Shown here: piece after piece, positions 40,343-52,346 of the stretch | Layout of the letters: the number at the start of each line of letters is the position of its first letter | Numbering within the stretch: the first letter of the stretch is position 1 | NCBI RefSeq assembly: GCF_018882285.1 | Contig: NZ_JACVOT010000001.1 | Coordinates: 813,916-877,915, forward strand | Direction: 5' to 3' | Source: Polynucleobacter sp. AM-26B4 | GTDB lineage: Bacteria > Pseudomonadota > Gammaproteobacteria > Burkholderiales > Burkholderiaceae | Length of the DNA: 64,000 bases | Position numbers and translations under genes: made by a program | The notes under the pieces: generated by a model | The model's input: only the letters and a program-made list of their open reading frames with translations | The model's database searches: none | What the model was told of the DNA's origin: nothing

Positions 40343-40915
40343 TCACTTAAAAAACCACGCCAATAGATAACATTTCAGCGCCAGTACATAAGTCAACAAC
40401 AACGGTAACCAATCCAATTCTGGATAAAAAACTATTACCAAAATAAACATTGCAACAGTTGCAATGATTTTTATTAATTCCCCCGTTACAAGACCAACTA
40501 CTGAAGATCCTGCAACATTCGATCCAACCGCCTTTGTAGCTAGTAGCTTTGCTCTCATTGCGAACAACCCCGCAGGGATGATTGCTATAAGACCACCAAG
40601 CAGTGAGGATATGGCGGAAGAGTCTAAGCCAAACGGCTTACCCTTTACTGACCAAGCCCAAGCAAAGCAGGAGAGCAACGTTACAAGCGCCTGAAGTACA
40701 AATAACCGCTTAACTGAAACTTTGCTTGGCTTGAGAGCCTCTGAACCCAAAATTACCTCTAGTTCAGCTCTTGTCAACGGTTTGGATAATTCCTCAGAAT
40801 CACCTAACTCATTGTCCCAATTAGCATTTTTGTCAATTTCAGCTTTTTGCACAACTCCAGGTACAAAGCCACGAGATTTTACAGAATCTGAGGCCTTTGG
40901 GTCAATGCAATTCAT
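40343..40915 (-). CDS. atpI: ATP synthase assembly protein AtpI
   Basis: A 190-residue protein with a polar, poorly conserved N-terminal 70 residues and four hydrophobic spans after that. AtpI helps assemble the c ring or maintain magnesium supply in other bacteria and is weakly conserved. The call rests on position before atpB and topology. The start is 18 bp after parB, so the atp operon is probably continuous with the partition genes. Confidence 0.8.
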   Translation of the reverse strand: MNCIDPKASDSVKSRGFVPGVVQKAEIDKNANWDNELGDSEELSKPLTRAELEVILGSEALKPSKVSVKRLFVLQALVTLLSCFAWAWSVKGKPFGLDSSAISSLLGGLIAIIPAGLFAMRAKLLATKAVGSNVAGSSVVGLVTGELIKIIATVAMFILVIVFYPELDWLPLLLTYVLALKCYLLAWFFK

Positions 40916-40933
40916 AAAAAATTCACACTTACT

Positions 40934-41803
40934 TTAATCAATGCCCAGGCGCTTTAAAAACCCGTCCAATTCATCAAATTGGCTGAATTTAATGCTGATT
41001 TCACCGCCACGTCTTTTTTGCTTGATCTCAACCGCAAGGTTTAGCTGGTCGGATAACTTCTCTTGAAGCTGTCTTAAGTCCGGATCAGCCTTGATTTTGG
41101 CCTTTTTGGAGCCGCCAACTTGGGTTTTATTCAAAACCAATTTGGTTGCCATTTGCTCTGCTTCACGCACTGAGAGTTTTTGAATGATGATTTTTTGAGC
41201 AAGGCTTACCTGGGCCGCCGCCTCAAGGGGCAAAAGGGCGCGAGCATGGCCCATGTCTATTTCGCCTTTGGCAAGCATCAGCTGAACCGGCTTTGCCAAC
41301 TGGATCAATCTCAATAGGTTTGAAACCGCGCTGCGTGACTTTCCAACAGCTTGAGCCGCCTTGTCATGCGTGTATCCAAATTCTTCGATGAGTCGCGCAA
41401 GGCCGTTGGCCTCTTCCAAGGCATTCAAATCTTCGCGCTGCATATTTTCAATCAAGGCCATGGCAGCCGTGGCTTGATCATTGGCCTGCTTAATTAAAAC
41501 TGGAACCTCCTTGAGGCCCGCCATAGTGGCCGCACGAAAACGACGCTCACCAGCAATGATTTCATACTTCCCTGAAGCAACACTTCTAACTAGCAAAGGC
41601 TGCATGATGCCTTGTTCTTTAATGCTTTCAGACAGTTCCTGCAATGATGCATCCACCATATTTTTACGTGGCTGATACTTGCCGGCCTGTAACTGGCTGA
41701 TCTGAAGCATTGCAACACCACCAGCATTGGCAGTGCTTTTATCGTTGGCGCCCAGTAGTGCTTCTAGGCCGCGCCCCAAACCTTTTTTCTTGATTGTTGT
41801 CAT
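40934..41803 (-). CDS. parB: Chromosome partitioning protein ParB
   Basis: A CTP-dependent clamp that loads on parS sites and organises the origin region. It has 289 residues. N-terminal KKGLGRGLEALLG, the CTP-binding ParB domain with GERRFRAA (about 83-90), the helix-turn-helix that reads parS (about 140-190, KSRSAVSNLLRLIQL) and a C-terminal dimerisation region are present. Two parS sites lie within 5 kb (43788 and 45295). Confidence 0.97.
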   Translation of the reverse strand: MTTIKKKGLGRGLEALLGANDKSTANAGGVAMLQISQLQAGKYQPRKNMVDASLQELSESIKEQGIMQPLLVRSVASGKYEIIAGERRFRAATMAGLKEVPVLIKQANDQATAAMALIENMQREDLNALEEANGLARLIEEFGYTHDKAAQAVGKSRSAVSNLLRLIQLAKPVQLMLAKGEIDMGHARALLPLEAAAQVSLAQKIIIQKLSVREAEQMATKLVLNKTQVGGSKKAKIKADPDLRQLQEKLSDQLNLAVEIKQKRRGGEISIKFSQFDELDGFLKRLGID

Positions 41804-41819
41804 ATTCTTTTCTTATCCA

Positions 41820-42590
41820 TTACATTGTTTTTATGCGCTGAATCATCTCTGCGCCGAATTGCATATAGGCCTGCGCACCACGCGAGGCTTTATCAAATGT
41901 CACGCCTGGCATGCCATACGAAGGCGCTTCAGCCAAGCGAACATTCCTTGGAATGATGGTGTTGAAAACTTTGTCTCCAAAGTGCGCCATTAATTGATCT
42001 GAAACCTGTTGCTGCAAGGTTGTTCTCGGGTCAAACATGACGCGCAATAAACCAATGATGGTTAAATTTGGATTGAGATTCGCGTGCACTTGTTTGATGG
42101 TGTTAACTAAATCCGACAAGCCTTCCAAGGCGAAATATTCACATTGCATCGGCACAATCACGCCATTGGCTGCACACAGACCATTCAACGTTAACAGCGA
42201 AAGGGCAGGAGGGCAGTCAATCAAGATAAAGTCATATTCATTGAGCACTGGAGCTAGAGCATTTTTTAGTCTTTCCTCACGCTCATCGAACTCCACCAAC
42301 TCAACTTCAGCGCCAGCAAGCTCTCGGTTTGCTGGAAGTACATCATATCCACCGGTTTCTGATTTAACTCTTGCAGTTAAAACATCAGACATGCCAATTA
42401 AGACGTGATAAACACTCTGCTGCAATCCCATCTTATCGATGCCAGAACCCATGCTGGCATTGCCTTGTGGGTCAAGGTCAACGACCAACACTCGTTGTTT
42501 TTGTGCTGCCAAGCTTGCTGCTAAATTGACAGTGGTAGTGGTCTTGCCAACGCCACCTTTTTGGTTTGCCACGCAAAATATTTTTGCCAT
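41820..42590 (-). CDS. parA: Chromosome partitioning ATPase ParA (Soj)
   Basis: A Walker-type ATPase that binds nucleoid DNA and moves ParB-parS complexes. It has 256 residues. The deviant Walker A KGGVGKTTTTVNLAASLA (about 10-27) and DLDPQGNAS (about 38-46) are clear. It has no N-terminal helix-turn-helix, so it is the chromosomal type. It is 16 bp before parB. Confidence 0.97.
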   Translation of the reverse strand: MAKIFCVANQKGGVGKTTTTVNLAASLAAQKQRVLVVDLDPQGNASMGSGIDKMGLQQSVYHVLIGMSDVLTARVKSETGGYDVLPANRELAGAEVELVEFDEREERLKNALAPVLNEYDFILIDCPPALSLLTLNGLCAANGVIVPMQCEYFALEGLSDLVNTIKQVHANLNPNLTIIGLLRVMFDPRTTLQQQVSDQLMAHFGDKVFNTIIPRNVRLAEAPSYGMPGVTFDKASRGAQAYMQFGAEMIQRIKTM

Positions 42591-42606
42591 ATATGTCTTC
42601 TTTTAA

Positions 42607-43302
42607 TTAAGCCTTGAATTCTCTCACGCGTGCCAACTCGTAGAGCCGTCTTTCGGCATCAAGCCCCGGAACGTTGAACAAATAGTCTTTTTCAATCTTC
42701 CAAGTATCTGGAATGGTTTTTAGATCATCCTCTAGGGCTCGCGCTTTCATGGCCCACAACAAGCCACCCGTTTTAAGCATTGGCTCAGACAAGGTTATAA
42801 ACTTGCCAAAATCTGAAAAAGCCCTTGAAATACAACAACTTACAGAGTCTGCTAGGCCTGGGGCAGTGTCTTCAATTCTTGCGCCATGCACTTTAACGTT
42901 ATCTAAATGTAACTTGGTCACGATGTGCTGTAAAAAGACCGCCTTTTTCTGCACAGCCTCCATCAAATGAAGCTGCCATGAAGGTCGGCAAATGGCCAAA
43001 GGAATGCCGGGTAGGCCGCCGCCAGACCCAAGATCCGCTAGAGTAAAAACGCCATCGGCTTTTGGTAATTTCTCAACGTAACTATCCAAGTAGGGAAGGA
43101 CCGCCAAGGAATCAAGTAGGTGCAAGGTAACCGACTGATTTAAATCATGAATTGATGACAAATTATGGGTTTTGTTCCAACGCTGAAACTCAATTAAATA
43201 ATCTAATAAACGCTGAATGGTCTCTGCAGAAAGGTCTAAATTGAGACCTCTCACACCATCACTTAATTGAGCAAGCAGGGCTTGTTGTGTGTCTTTTTCC
43301 AT
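42607..43302 (-). CDS. rsmG: 16S rRNA (guanine-527 N7) methyltransferase
   Basis: A SAM-dependent enzyme that methylates G527; its loss gives low-level streptomycin resistance. It has 231 residues from ATG 43302, whose A overlaps the mnmG stop (TGATG), a sign of coupled translation. The SAM-binding DLGSGGGLPGIPLAI and FSDFGKF segments are present. The gidA-gidB-soj-spo0J order is classic near origins. Confidence 0.96.
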   Translation of the reverse strand: MEKDTQQALLAQLSDGVRGLNLDLSAETIQRLLDYLIEFQRWNKTHNLSSIHDLNQSVTLHLLDSLAVLPYLDSYVEKLPKADGVFTLADLGSGGGLPGIPLAICRPSWQLHLMEAVQKKAVFLQHIVTKLHLDNVKVHGARIEDTAPGLADSVSCCISRAFSDFGKFITLSEPMLKTGGLLWAMKARALEDDLKTIPDTWKIEKDYLFNVPGLDAERRLYELARVREFKA

Positions 43303-45221
43303 CAATCAGCACTGGGGCGTCGACCCAAACCCTTTTTTAAATGGATCAACAATAAAGAAATGGCTGCTGGCGTCACACCAGATACTCTTGATGCCTGCCC
43401 CAAGGTGCTTGGTTTATGAAGACTGAGCTTCTGCTGAACCTCCATTGACAAGCCCAAAACCTTTGAATAGTTGATATCTGGCGGCAGGGTCATTTCTTCA
43501 TGGTAGGCATGGCGAGCAATTTCTGCTGCCTGTCTATCAATATAGCCCTGGTATTTAATGGCAATTTCAACCTGTTCAGCAATTTGATCTCTTAAAACAA
43601 CGTCTTGATCAAGCGGTTCTGCCGACCACCGGCCATCAAATGAGGTTGTGAGGTTTTCGTAAGTGATTCCTGGTCGCTTCAATAACTCAGCCAAACTGTA
43701 TTCATGAGCAATGACCTGACCAAGCAAAAACTCTGATTCTGCTGCATTAATAAGCTTTGGACTCACCCAGGTTGACTTAAGTCGCTGTGTTTCACGTGAA
43801 ACAGCCTCCTGCTTTTTACAGAAGAACTCCCAGCGGTAATCATCCACCAGCCCTAGTTCACGGCCTTGCTCTGTCAATCTGACATCAGCATTGTCTTCCC
43901 TTAGGCTTAAACGATACTCGGCGCGACTTGTGAACATCCGATAGGGCTCTTGAACACCCTTGGTAATCAAATCGTCCACCAACACACCCAAATAGGCCTG
44001 ATCACGCTTTGGATACCAGGCATCCTTGCCTTTGGCGCTCAATCCAGCATTGATGCCGGCTAACAAGCCCTGCGCAGCAGCCTCTTCGTAACCAGTTGTA
44101 CCATTGATTTGGCCAGCGAAGAACAAGCCCTTGATGGCTTTGGTTTCCAAGCTTGGCTTTAGGCCTCTTGGGTCATAGTAGTCATATTCAATGGCATAGC
44201 CCGGGCGGACAATCATGGCATTCTCAAGACCTCGAATACTTCTCACCAAACTCCACTGAACATCAAAGGGAAGGCTCGTTGAAATGCCGTTTGGATAAAA
44301 CTCATGGGTTGTTAGGCCCTCGGGCTCCAAAAATATTTGATGGCTGTCCTTGCCAGCAAACCGATGTATCTTGTCTTCTATAGAAGGGCAGTACCTTGGG
44401 CCAACACCCTCAATCACCCCTGTATACATTGGTGAACGATCAAGTCCTCCACGAATGATCTCATGGGTTTTCTCATTGGTATGGCTGATCCAGCAGGGAA
44501 GCTGCTTAGGGTGGAACTCTGGTCGCCCCAAATAAGAAAAGACTGGCAAAGGATCTAAGTCGCCAGGCTGCTCTTGCATCACTGAGAAGTTAATGGTGCG
44601 CCCATCAATTCTTGGGGGCGTACCTGTTTTTAAACGCCCCTGCGGAAGCTTCAGTTCTTTTAATCTGCTGGACAGTCTTATCGCGGCCGGATCTCCAGCG
44701 CGACCACCGGAGTGGTTATCTAGACCAACGTGTATTTTTCCATCCAGAAAGGTTCCAGCAGTTAAAACCACCTGGGAAGCATAAAAGCTCAAGCCCAATT
44801 GTGTGGTTGCGCCACATACCTGATCGTCACGAACGATCAGGTCATCAACCGCCGCCTGGAAAATAGTGAGGTTTTCTTGGTTTTCTAATTTGCTGCGCAT
44901 GGCAGTCTTATAAAGAGCGCGATCTGCCTGAGCCCTTGTTGCCCGAACCGCAGGGCCCTTACTGGAATTTAGAATCCTGAACTGAATTCCAGCCAAATCA
45001 GTGACTTCGGCCATTGCTCCACCAAGAGCATCGATTTCTTTAACCAGGTGGCCCTTACCAATCCCGCCAATTGAAGGGTTGCAGCTCATGGCCCCCAAGG
45101 TTTCTATGCTATGAGTCAAAAGAAGGGTGCGGCAACCCATTCTGGCTGAAGCCAAAGCGGCTTCTGAGCCAGCATGCCCCCCGCCAATAACTATCACATC
45201 ATATTTAATTGAAAAGTCCAT
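43302..45221 (-). CDS. mnmG: tRNA uridine 5-carboxymethylaminomethyl modification enzyme MnmG (GidA)
   Basis: An FAD- and folate-using partner of MnmE that builds the cmnm5 group on U34 of tRNAs. It has 639 residues. FAD-binding [17 protein letters not shown] (about 13-29), [21 protein letters not shown] (about 48-68), [12 protein letters not shown] and the C-terminal helical domain are present. A perfect parS sits inside the coding region, reading through A-V-S-R-E-T-Q. It is the first gene behind the promoter at 45245-45273. Its partner mnmE lies 11 kb away on the other side of the origin. Confidence 0.97.
   Translation of the reverse strand: MDFSIKYDVIVIGGGHAGSEAALASARMGCRTLLLTHSIETLGAMSCNPSIGGIGKGHLVKEIDALGGAMAEVTDLAGIQFRILNSSKGPAVRATRAQADRALYKTAMRSKLENQENLTIFQAAVDDLIVRDDQVCGATTQLGLSFYASQVVLTAGTFLDGKIHVGLDNHSGGRAGDPAAIRLSSRLKELKLPQGRLKTGTPPRIDGRTINFSVMQEQPGDLDPLPVFSYLGRPEFHPKQLPCWISHTNEKTHEIIRGGLDRSPMYTGVIEGVGPRYCPSIEDKIHRFAGKDSHQIFLEPEGLTTHEFYPNGISTSLPFDVQWSLVRSIRGLENAMIVRPGYAIEYDYYDPRGLKPSLETKAIKGLFFAGQINGTTGYEEAAAQGLLAGINAGLSAKGKDAWYPKRDQAYLGVLVDDLITKGVQEPYRMFTSRAEYRLSLREDNADVRLTEQGRELGLVDDYRWEFFCKKQEAVSRETQRLKSTWVSPKLINAAESEFLLGQVIAHEYSLAELLKRPGITYENLTTSFDGRWSAEPLDQDVVLRDQIAEQVEIAIKYQGYIDRQAAEIARHAYHEEMTLPPDINYSKVLGLSMEVQQKLSLHKPSTLGQASRVSGVTPAAISLLLIHLKKGLGRRPSAD
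43788..43803. other. parS site 1 (inside mnmG)
   Basis: TGTTTCACGTGAAACA, a perfect 16-bp match to the parS palindrome that ParB loads on. It lies within mnmG, 2 kb upstream of parB. Confidence 0.93.
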
Positions 45222-45244
45222 AGAAAACCTTGCTTAGGGCGGCG

Positions 45245-45273
45245 ATGATATCACCCCCGCCATTTTGACTCAA
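45245..45273 (-). promoter_or_regulatory. Promoter of the mnmG-rsmG-parA-parB operon
   Basis: Minus-strand TTGAGT (45268-45273), 17-bp spacer, TATCAT (45245-45250), about 24 bp before the mnmG start. parS site 2 lies 21 bp upstream of the -35, so spreading ParB could affect it. Confidence 0.62.
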
Positions 45274-45294
45274 TTGTTTTAGGCTAATTATGAG

Positions 45295-45310
45295 TGTTTC
45301 ACGTGAAACT
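45295..45310. other. parS site 2 (upstream of mnmG)
   Basis: TGTTTCACGTGAAACT, 15 of 16 bases of the parS consensus with a perfect 14-bp core palindrome, in the short gap between mnmG and the permease gene. Confidence 0.88.
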
Positions 45311-45331
45311 TTTTGAGCGCGCAACAAGCGC

Positions 45332-46126
45332 CTATGCGATTACCCCGAAATAACGCAAAGCATCAAACACCGTCTTTAGAATCAATGCAGCAACAGCACC
45401 AACAAACACCTTTCTAATAAATGTGTTTCCATGGCGCAAAGCGTAATGTGATCCAAAGATGCTGCCAGCAATGTTCATGGCCATCATGGCAAAACCAATT
45501 TGCCAAGCAATATGGCCAAATGAGGCAAACAATAGAATGGCAGCAAAATTAGTAGTTACATTGACCAACTTAGTTGCGGCCGACGCGTGTAAAAAGTCAA
45601 AGCCAAATATTCGAATAAAGCCAATCAACAAAAAGCTACCAGTGCCCGGTCCAAAGAATCCATCGTAAAAACCAATGGTTCCTCCAAGTAGGGCAGCATG
45701 AACAATTTTCTTTCTTCCATCAACGACTGGTGCGTGGGCCATACCCATGGACGGCTGTTTGATGGTGTAAACCAATAGAGCAATCAAAATAATTGGTAAC
45801 AACACTCTAAATACATCAGCTGACATACTTTTAACCACTGCTGCACCAGAGAAGGAGCCGATGAAAGCAGCAATAATAGCTGGTATTACAATAAAATACG
45901 GTAATTTAACAACATTTAGATATCTTTTAGCAGCAATTAGCGTCCCACCAATCGAGCCAAGCTTATTGGTTCCCAGCAATGTTGCGGGGTTGGCATTGGG
46001 ATATATTGCAAATAAAGCAGGGACTTGAATCAATCCGCCACCGCCTGCAACAGAATCAACAAAGCCTGCGCCAAATGCAGCAACAAATAAAAGCAGGGTT
46101 GTCCAATGGAAAAGGTCGAATTCCAT
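45332..46126 (-). CDS. TSUP (TauE/SafE) family membrane permease
   Basis: A 264-residue protein with about eight hydrophobic spans and the family's glycine-rich GFVDSVAGGGGLIQVPAL opening and a second half with FYDGFFGPGTGSFLLIGF. TSUP proteins move sulfur compounds or small organic anions; the substrate cannot be read. Its ATG overlaps the stop of the oxidoreductase gene (TAATG), so the two are likely made together. It is the last gene of the string that begins at gyrB. Confidence 0.9.
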   Translation of the reverse strand: MEFDLFHWTTLLLFVAAFGAGFVDSVAGGGGLIQVPALFAIYPNANPATLLGTNKLGSIGGTLIAAKRYLNVVKLPYFIVIPAIIAAFIGSFSGAAVVKSMSADVFRVLLPIILIALLVYTIKQPSMGMAHAPVVDGRKKIVHAALLGGTIGFYDGFFGPGTGSFLLIGFIRIFGFDFLHASAATKLVNVTTNFAAILLFASFGHIAWQIGFAMMAMNIAGSIFGSHYALRHGNTFIRKVFVGAVAALILKTVFDALRYFGVIA

Positions 46127-47742
46127 TATTCGTTGTCAGCCAAAATCTTGTCAGCTATTTTTTGAGCAATCATCATGGTTGGGGCTGCGGTATTGCCGGA
46201 GGTAATCGTTGGCATAACGCTTGCATCCACGACTCGCAACCCACTCAAGCCAAATACTTTCAATTCAGAATCAACAACCGCCATAGGATCATCAGGCTTA
46301 CCCATTTTGCATGTGCCAACCGGATGGAAGATCGTTGTGGCAATTTCGCCGATTTGTTTTAACAGCTCTTCATCTGTATTGAAAGAAGGGCCCGGCCGAA
46401 ACTCTTTGACATCAAAACCATCAAATGCTTTTTGCTGCATGATGTTTCTGGTGAAGCGAAGAGCGTCAAGAGCAACCCGTCTATCTTCACTAGAAGACAA
46501 ATAATTAGGATTAATAGCAGGTGGCTCAGTCAACTCTTTAGTGGTTATATGAACGCTTCCTCTCGAGCTTGGGCGTAAATTACAAACACTTGCTGTGAAT
46601 GCATTGAAAGAGTGAAGTGGATCACCAAACTTATCCAGAGAAAGTGGCTGAACGTGATACTGAATGTTTGGTCGGTCGTGCTCCGCAGATGAGTGCGCAA
46701 AAGCTCCCAGCTGAGAGGGCGCCATCGACATGGGGCCGCTTCTGGTTAAAACATATTGAAGACCAATTAATAATTTGCCCCACCAGCGAGAAGCCAACAT
46801 GTTCAATGTTTTTAAGCCACTTACTTTGTAAACTAACCTGATCTGTAGATGGTCCTGAAGATTTTCTCCGACACCAGGCAAATGTTTCACAACTGGGATA
46901 TTCAAAGACTGCAATCTTTTTTCGTCACCCACGCCTGAGCGCTCAAGAATTTGTACGGAACCAATTGAGCCCGCCGACAGAAGAACTTCTTTTTCTGCTA
47001 TCGCAATTTGCTGCTGTCCATCATATGAAAAAGCAATGCCCTCGCAACGTGAACCATTGATCACCAAACGATCGATGTTCGCGCCCGTTAAAACAGTTAA
47101 ATTCTTGCGATCTCTTATGGGTTTGATGAAAGCTTGGGATGCATTCAGGCGCCAGCCATTTTTTTGAGAAACATCAAAATAGGAAGACCCGAAATTATTG
47201 CCGCAATTAAAGTCATTGATTGGAGGAACGCCGGCTTGCTCCGCCGCGCCCCGAAAAATATCTAACACTTTCCATTTCAGACGCTGGCGATCTACGCGCC
47301 ACTCACCACCAACGCCGTGAAACTCTGAAGCGCCCGAGTGATAGTCTTCCATCTTTTTAAAGTAAGGCAAAACATTGCGCCACGACCATGATGAATCGCC
47401 AGTTTCGCGAGCCCACTGATCGTAATCTTCAGCCTGACCACGCATGTAAATCATTCCGTTGATTGATGACGAGCCGCCCAATACTTTTCCGCGAGGATAG
47501 ATGAGACTACGATCATTAAGCCCTGGCTGGGGTTTGGTTTTAAACATCCAATCAGTTTTAGGATTGTTGATGCAATACAAATAACCAACTGGGATGTGAA
47601 TCCAAAGATAGTCGTCCTTGCTACCAGCATCAATCAGCAACACGTTATAGCGTGGATCTGATGAAAGTCTATTTGCCAATACGCAACCGGCACTTCCGGC
47701 ACCAACAACGATGTAATCAAATGTGGCGTGGTTGCTCATCAT
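46126..47742 (-). CDS. GMC-family FAD oxidoreductase (choline/alcohol dehydrogenase-like)
   Basis: An FAD enzyme that oxidises an alcohol to an aldehyde. The Rossmann motif VVGAGSAGCVLANRLS lies at the N-terminus, GGSSSINGMIYMRG (family signature 1) near 85, GSIGSVQILERSGVG (signature 2) near 260, and the C-terminal HPVGTCKMG holds the catalytic histidine. Two adjacent ATGs (47742 and 47739) follow AAGG; the first overlaps the stop of the upstream small gene. The frame extends to 47874, but that part overlaps the small gene and lacks similarity. About 538 residues. No betaine genes adjoin, so the substrate is open. Confidence 0.92.
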   Translation of the reverse strand: MMSNHATFDYIVVGAGSAGCVLANRLSSDPRYNVLLIDAGSKDDYLWIHIPVGYLYCINNPKTDWMFKTKPQPGLNDRSLIYPRGKVLGGSSSINGMIYMRGQAEDYDQWARETGDSSWSWRNVLPYFKKMEDYHSGASEFHGVGGEWRVDRQRLKWKVLDIFRGAAEQAGVPPINDFNCGNNFGSSYFDVSQKNGWRLNASQAFIKPIRDRKNLTVLTGANIDRLVINGSRCEGIAFSYDGQQQIAIAEKEVLLSAGSIGSVQILERSGVGDEKRLQSLNIPVVKHLPGVGENLQDHLQIRLVYKVSGLKTLNMLASRWWGKLLIGLQYVLTRSGPMSMAPSQLGAFAHSSAEHDRPNIQYHVQPLSLDKFGDPLHSFNAFTASVCNLRPSSRGSVHITTKELTEPPAINPNYLSSSEDRRVALDALRFTRNIMQQKAFDGFDVKEFRPGPSFNTDEELLKQIGEIATTIFHPVGTCKMGKPDDPMAVVDSELKVFGLSGLRVVDASVMPTITSGNTAAPTMMIAQKIADKILADNE

Positions 47743-47957
47743 TAACCTTTGCGAGAGAGGTATTCTTTCCAAGCCGCTTGCGCGGAATCGCTTAATCCGT
47801 CCAAAGGAACCCTTTGGGACGATTGAATGATCATCATTGCATAGGGTTTTGCAAGGGCTGCAGCCTGAGGGCAAAGCTGCAAAGCTTCGCCGCGGGAAGG
47901 GGATTGCTCACGCCAAAAATTAATGGCCGCTTCTAGCTCTTGAATGCTGATAAACAT
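47742..47957 (-). CDS. DUF3717-like small protein
   Basis: A 71-residue protein resembling DUF3717, a family known mainly from Burkholderiales and without a known function. Readable pattern: SIQELEAAINFWREQSPS, then LCPQAAALAKPYAMMI, then AAWKEYL. Helical, no membrane span or signal. Its stop overlaps the oxidoreductase start by one base and it starts 5 bp after the SET gene. Family recall is from memory of the pattern, so moderate confidence. Confidence 0.75.
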   Translation of the reverse strand: MFISIQELEAAINFWREQSPSRGEALQLCPQAAALAKPYAMMIIQSSQRVPLDGLSDSAQAAWKEYLSRKG

Positions 47958-47962
47958 ATGGC

Positions 47963-50930
<2,968 letters not shown>

Positions 50931-50952
50931 TTATTCTTTTCTAGTAACTCTA

Positions 50953-52068
50953 TTAAATGCGCATTGGCATGACAACGTATTTGAAACCTTCTTGTTCTGG
51001 AAGGGTGATCACTGCACTACTATTGGAGTCACCCAAACAAATTTGAATTGATTCATTTTTTAGGTTTGCTAAAACATCTAACAAATAAGACACGTTGAAA
51101 CCAATATCAATCTTGTCACCACTGTATTCAGTTTCAATATCTTCTTGAGCTTCTTCTTGTTCTGCGTTAGTTGATTGAATAGTTAAACAGTTATCAGAAA
51201 GAATACAGCGCACACCCTTAAATTTATCGGTTGTTAAGATCGCTGCTCTTTGTAATGATGCTTGTAGTGCATCACGGCTGACCACCAACTTGTTATTCTG
51301 ACCTTTTGGAATCACTCTCTGGAAATCAGGGAATTTACCTTCAACAAGCTTTGACAAAAGTTCAACATCGCCGAAGTTAAATTTAACTTGATTGCTTGCT
51401 AGAGAAACAACCACTGGATCTTCTGAGTCTTCCAATAAATGTTGTAGCTCAAGAATTGTTTTACGTGGAATGATCACTTCTTGTTTTTGACCATTACCAG
51501 ATGGTGCTTTATCAAGATCAACGTGACTGTAGGCCAAGCGATGACCATCGGTCGCTACAGCAATGATTCTTTGTCCTTCTAAAACAAACAACATACCATT
51601 CAAGTAATAACGAATGTCTTGTTGTGCCATTGCAAAGTGCACTTGGCTAATCAATTGCTTCAATGATTTTTGAGACATTTCCCAACTGGCTGAAAAATCT
51701 GGTGATTCAGACATGATTGGAAATTCGTTGGCTGCCAATGTTTGAAGAGTGAAACGGCTCTTGCCACTTTGAACAACCATCTTGCTGTCTTTCAAAGACA
51801 AGGTCATTGCACCCTCTGGCAACGCACGCAAAATATCTACTAATTTTCTTGCACCAACAGTTGTACTGAGGTTGTCTGAACCAACACCAAAGTCTGCATG
51901 GGTTGTGATTTGAATTTCAATATCTGTAGAAATCAAAGAAACAGATGATCCATTTTTCTTGAATAACAAATTAGCTAAGATCGGAAGCGTGTGACGACGC
52001 TCAACAATGCCACTCACTAGTTGAAGTGGTTTTAGTAATTTGTCTCTTGTTGTACTGACCAGTTCCAT
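50953..52068 (-). CDS. dnaN: DNA polymerase III beta sliding clamp
   Basis: A ring-forming processivity factor. It has 371 residues in three repeated domains; starts MELVSTTRDKLLKPLQLVSGIVERRHTLPILAN and ends FKYVVMPMRI, the conserved C-terminus. It is separated from dnaA by 278 bp holding several DnaA boxes. Confidence 0.98.
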   Translation of the reverse strand: MELVSTTRDKLLKPLQLVSGIVERRHTLPILANLLFKKNGSSVSLISTDIEIQITTHADFGVGSDNLSTTVGARKLVDILRALPEGAMTLSLKDSKMVVQSGKSRFTLQTLAANEFPIMSESPDFSASWEMSQKSLKQLISQVHFAMAQQDIRYYLNGMLFVLEGQRIIAVATDGHRLAYSHVDLDKAPSGNGQKQEVIIPRKTILELQHLLEDSEDPVVVSLASNQVKFNFGDVELLSKLVEGKFPDFQRVIPKGQNNKLVVSRDALQASLQRAAILTTDKFKGVRCILSDNCLTIQSTNAEQEEAQEDIETEYSGDKIDIGFNVSYLLDVLANLKNESIQICLGDSNSSAVITLPEQEGFKYVVMPMRI

Positions 52069-52346
52069 GGTTCTTATTCCTGTATTTATTTATATGTATA
52101 TATATTTATAGTAGTAGTTAATAAAGCAACAAAATTCTGTGGATAACTAAAAATTCATTTATTAATCAGTATTTTACCTTCAATAAATACCTGTGGATAT
52201 GTTTTGTATAAGCTTTGAATAAGATTTAATAACTTTTCTGTTTTGTCATGTTTGTTGTACTTATCCACAATTCATCAACAATCCATTCACACACTTATAA
52301 ACATACTTATACAGCAATTATCCACAAGGATTTCCACAAGCAAAAA
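52069..52346. promoter_or_regulatory. dnaA-dnaN intergenic region with DnaA boxes
   Basis: No gene. There are three perfect boxes: TGTGGATAA at 52138-52146, TTATCCACA at 52261-52269 and TTATCCACA at 52318-52326, plus one-mismatch TGTGGATAT at 52192-52200. A pure A/T tract of TATATATATTTATA type lies at 52082-52110, next to dnaN. It could be a second part of the origin, or a site where DnaA controls dnaN. Confidence 0.7.

Noticed and set aside
45236..45262. GGCGGCGATGATATCACCCCCGCC as a terminator between the TSUP gene and mnmG
   Set aside because: The short dyad lacks a T-run and lies where the mnmG promoter -10 is expected.
47742..47874. N-terminal extension of the GMC oxidoreductase
   Set aside because: It overlaps the DUF3717-like gene in another frame and precedes the family start; the ATG pair at 47742/47739 with AAGG fits better.
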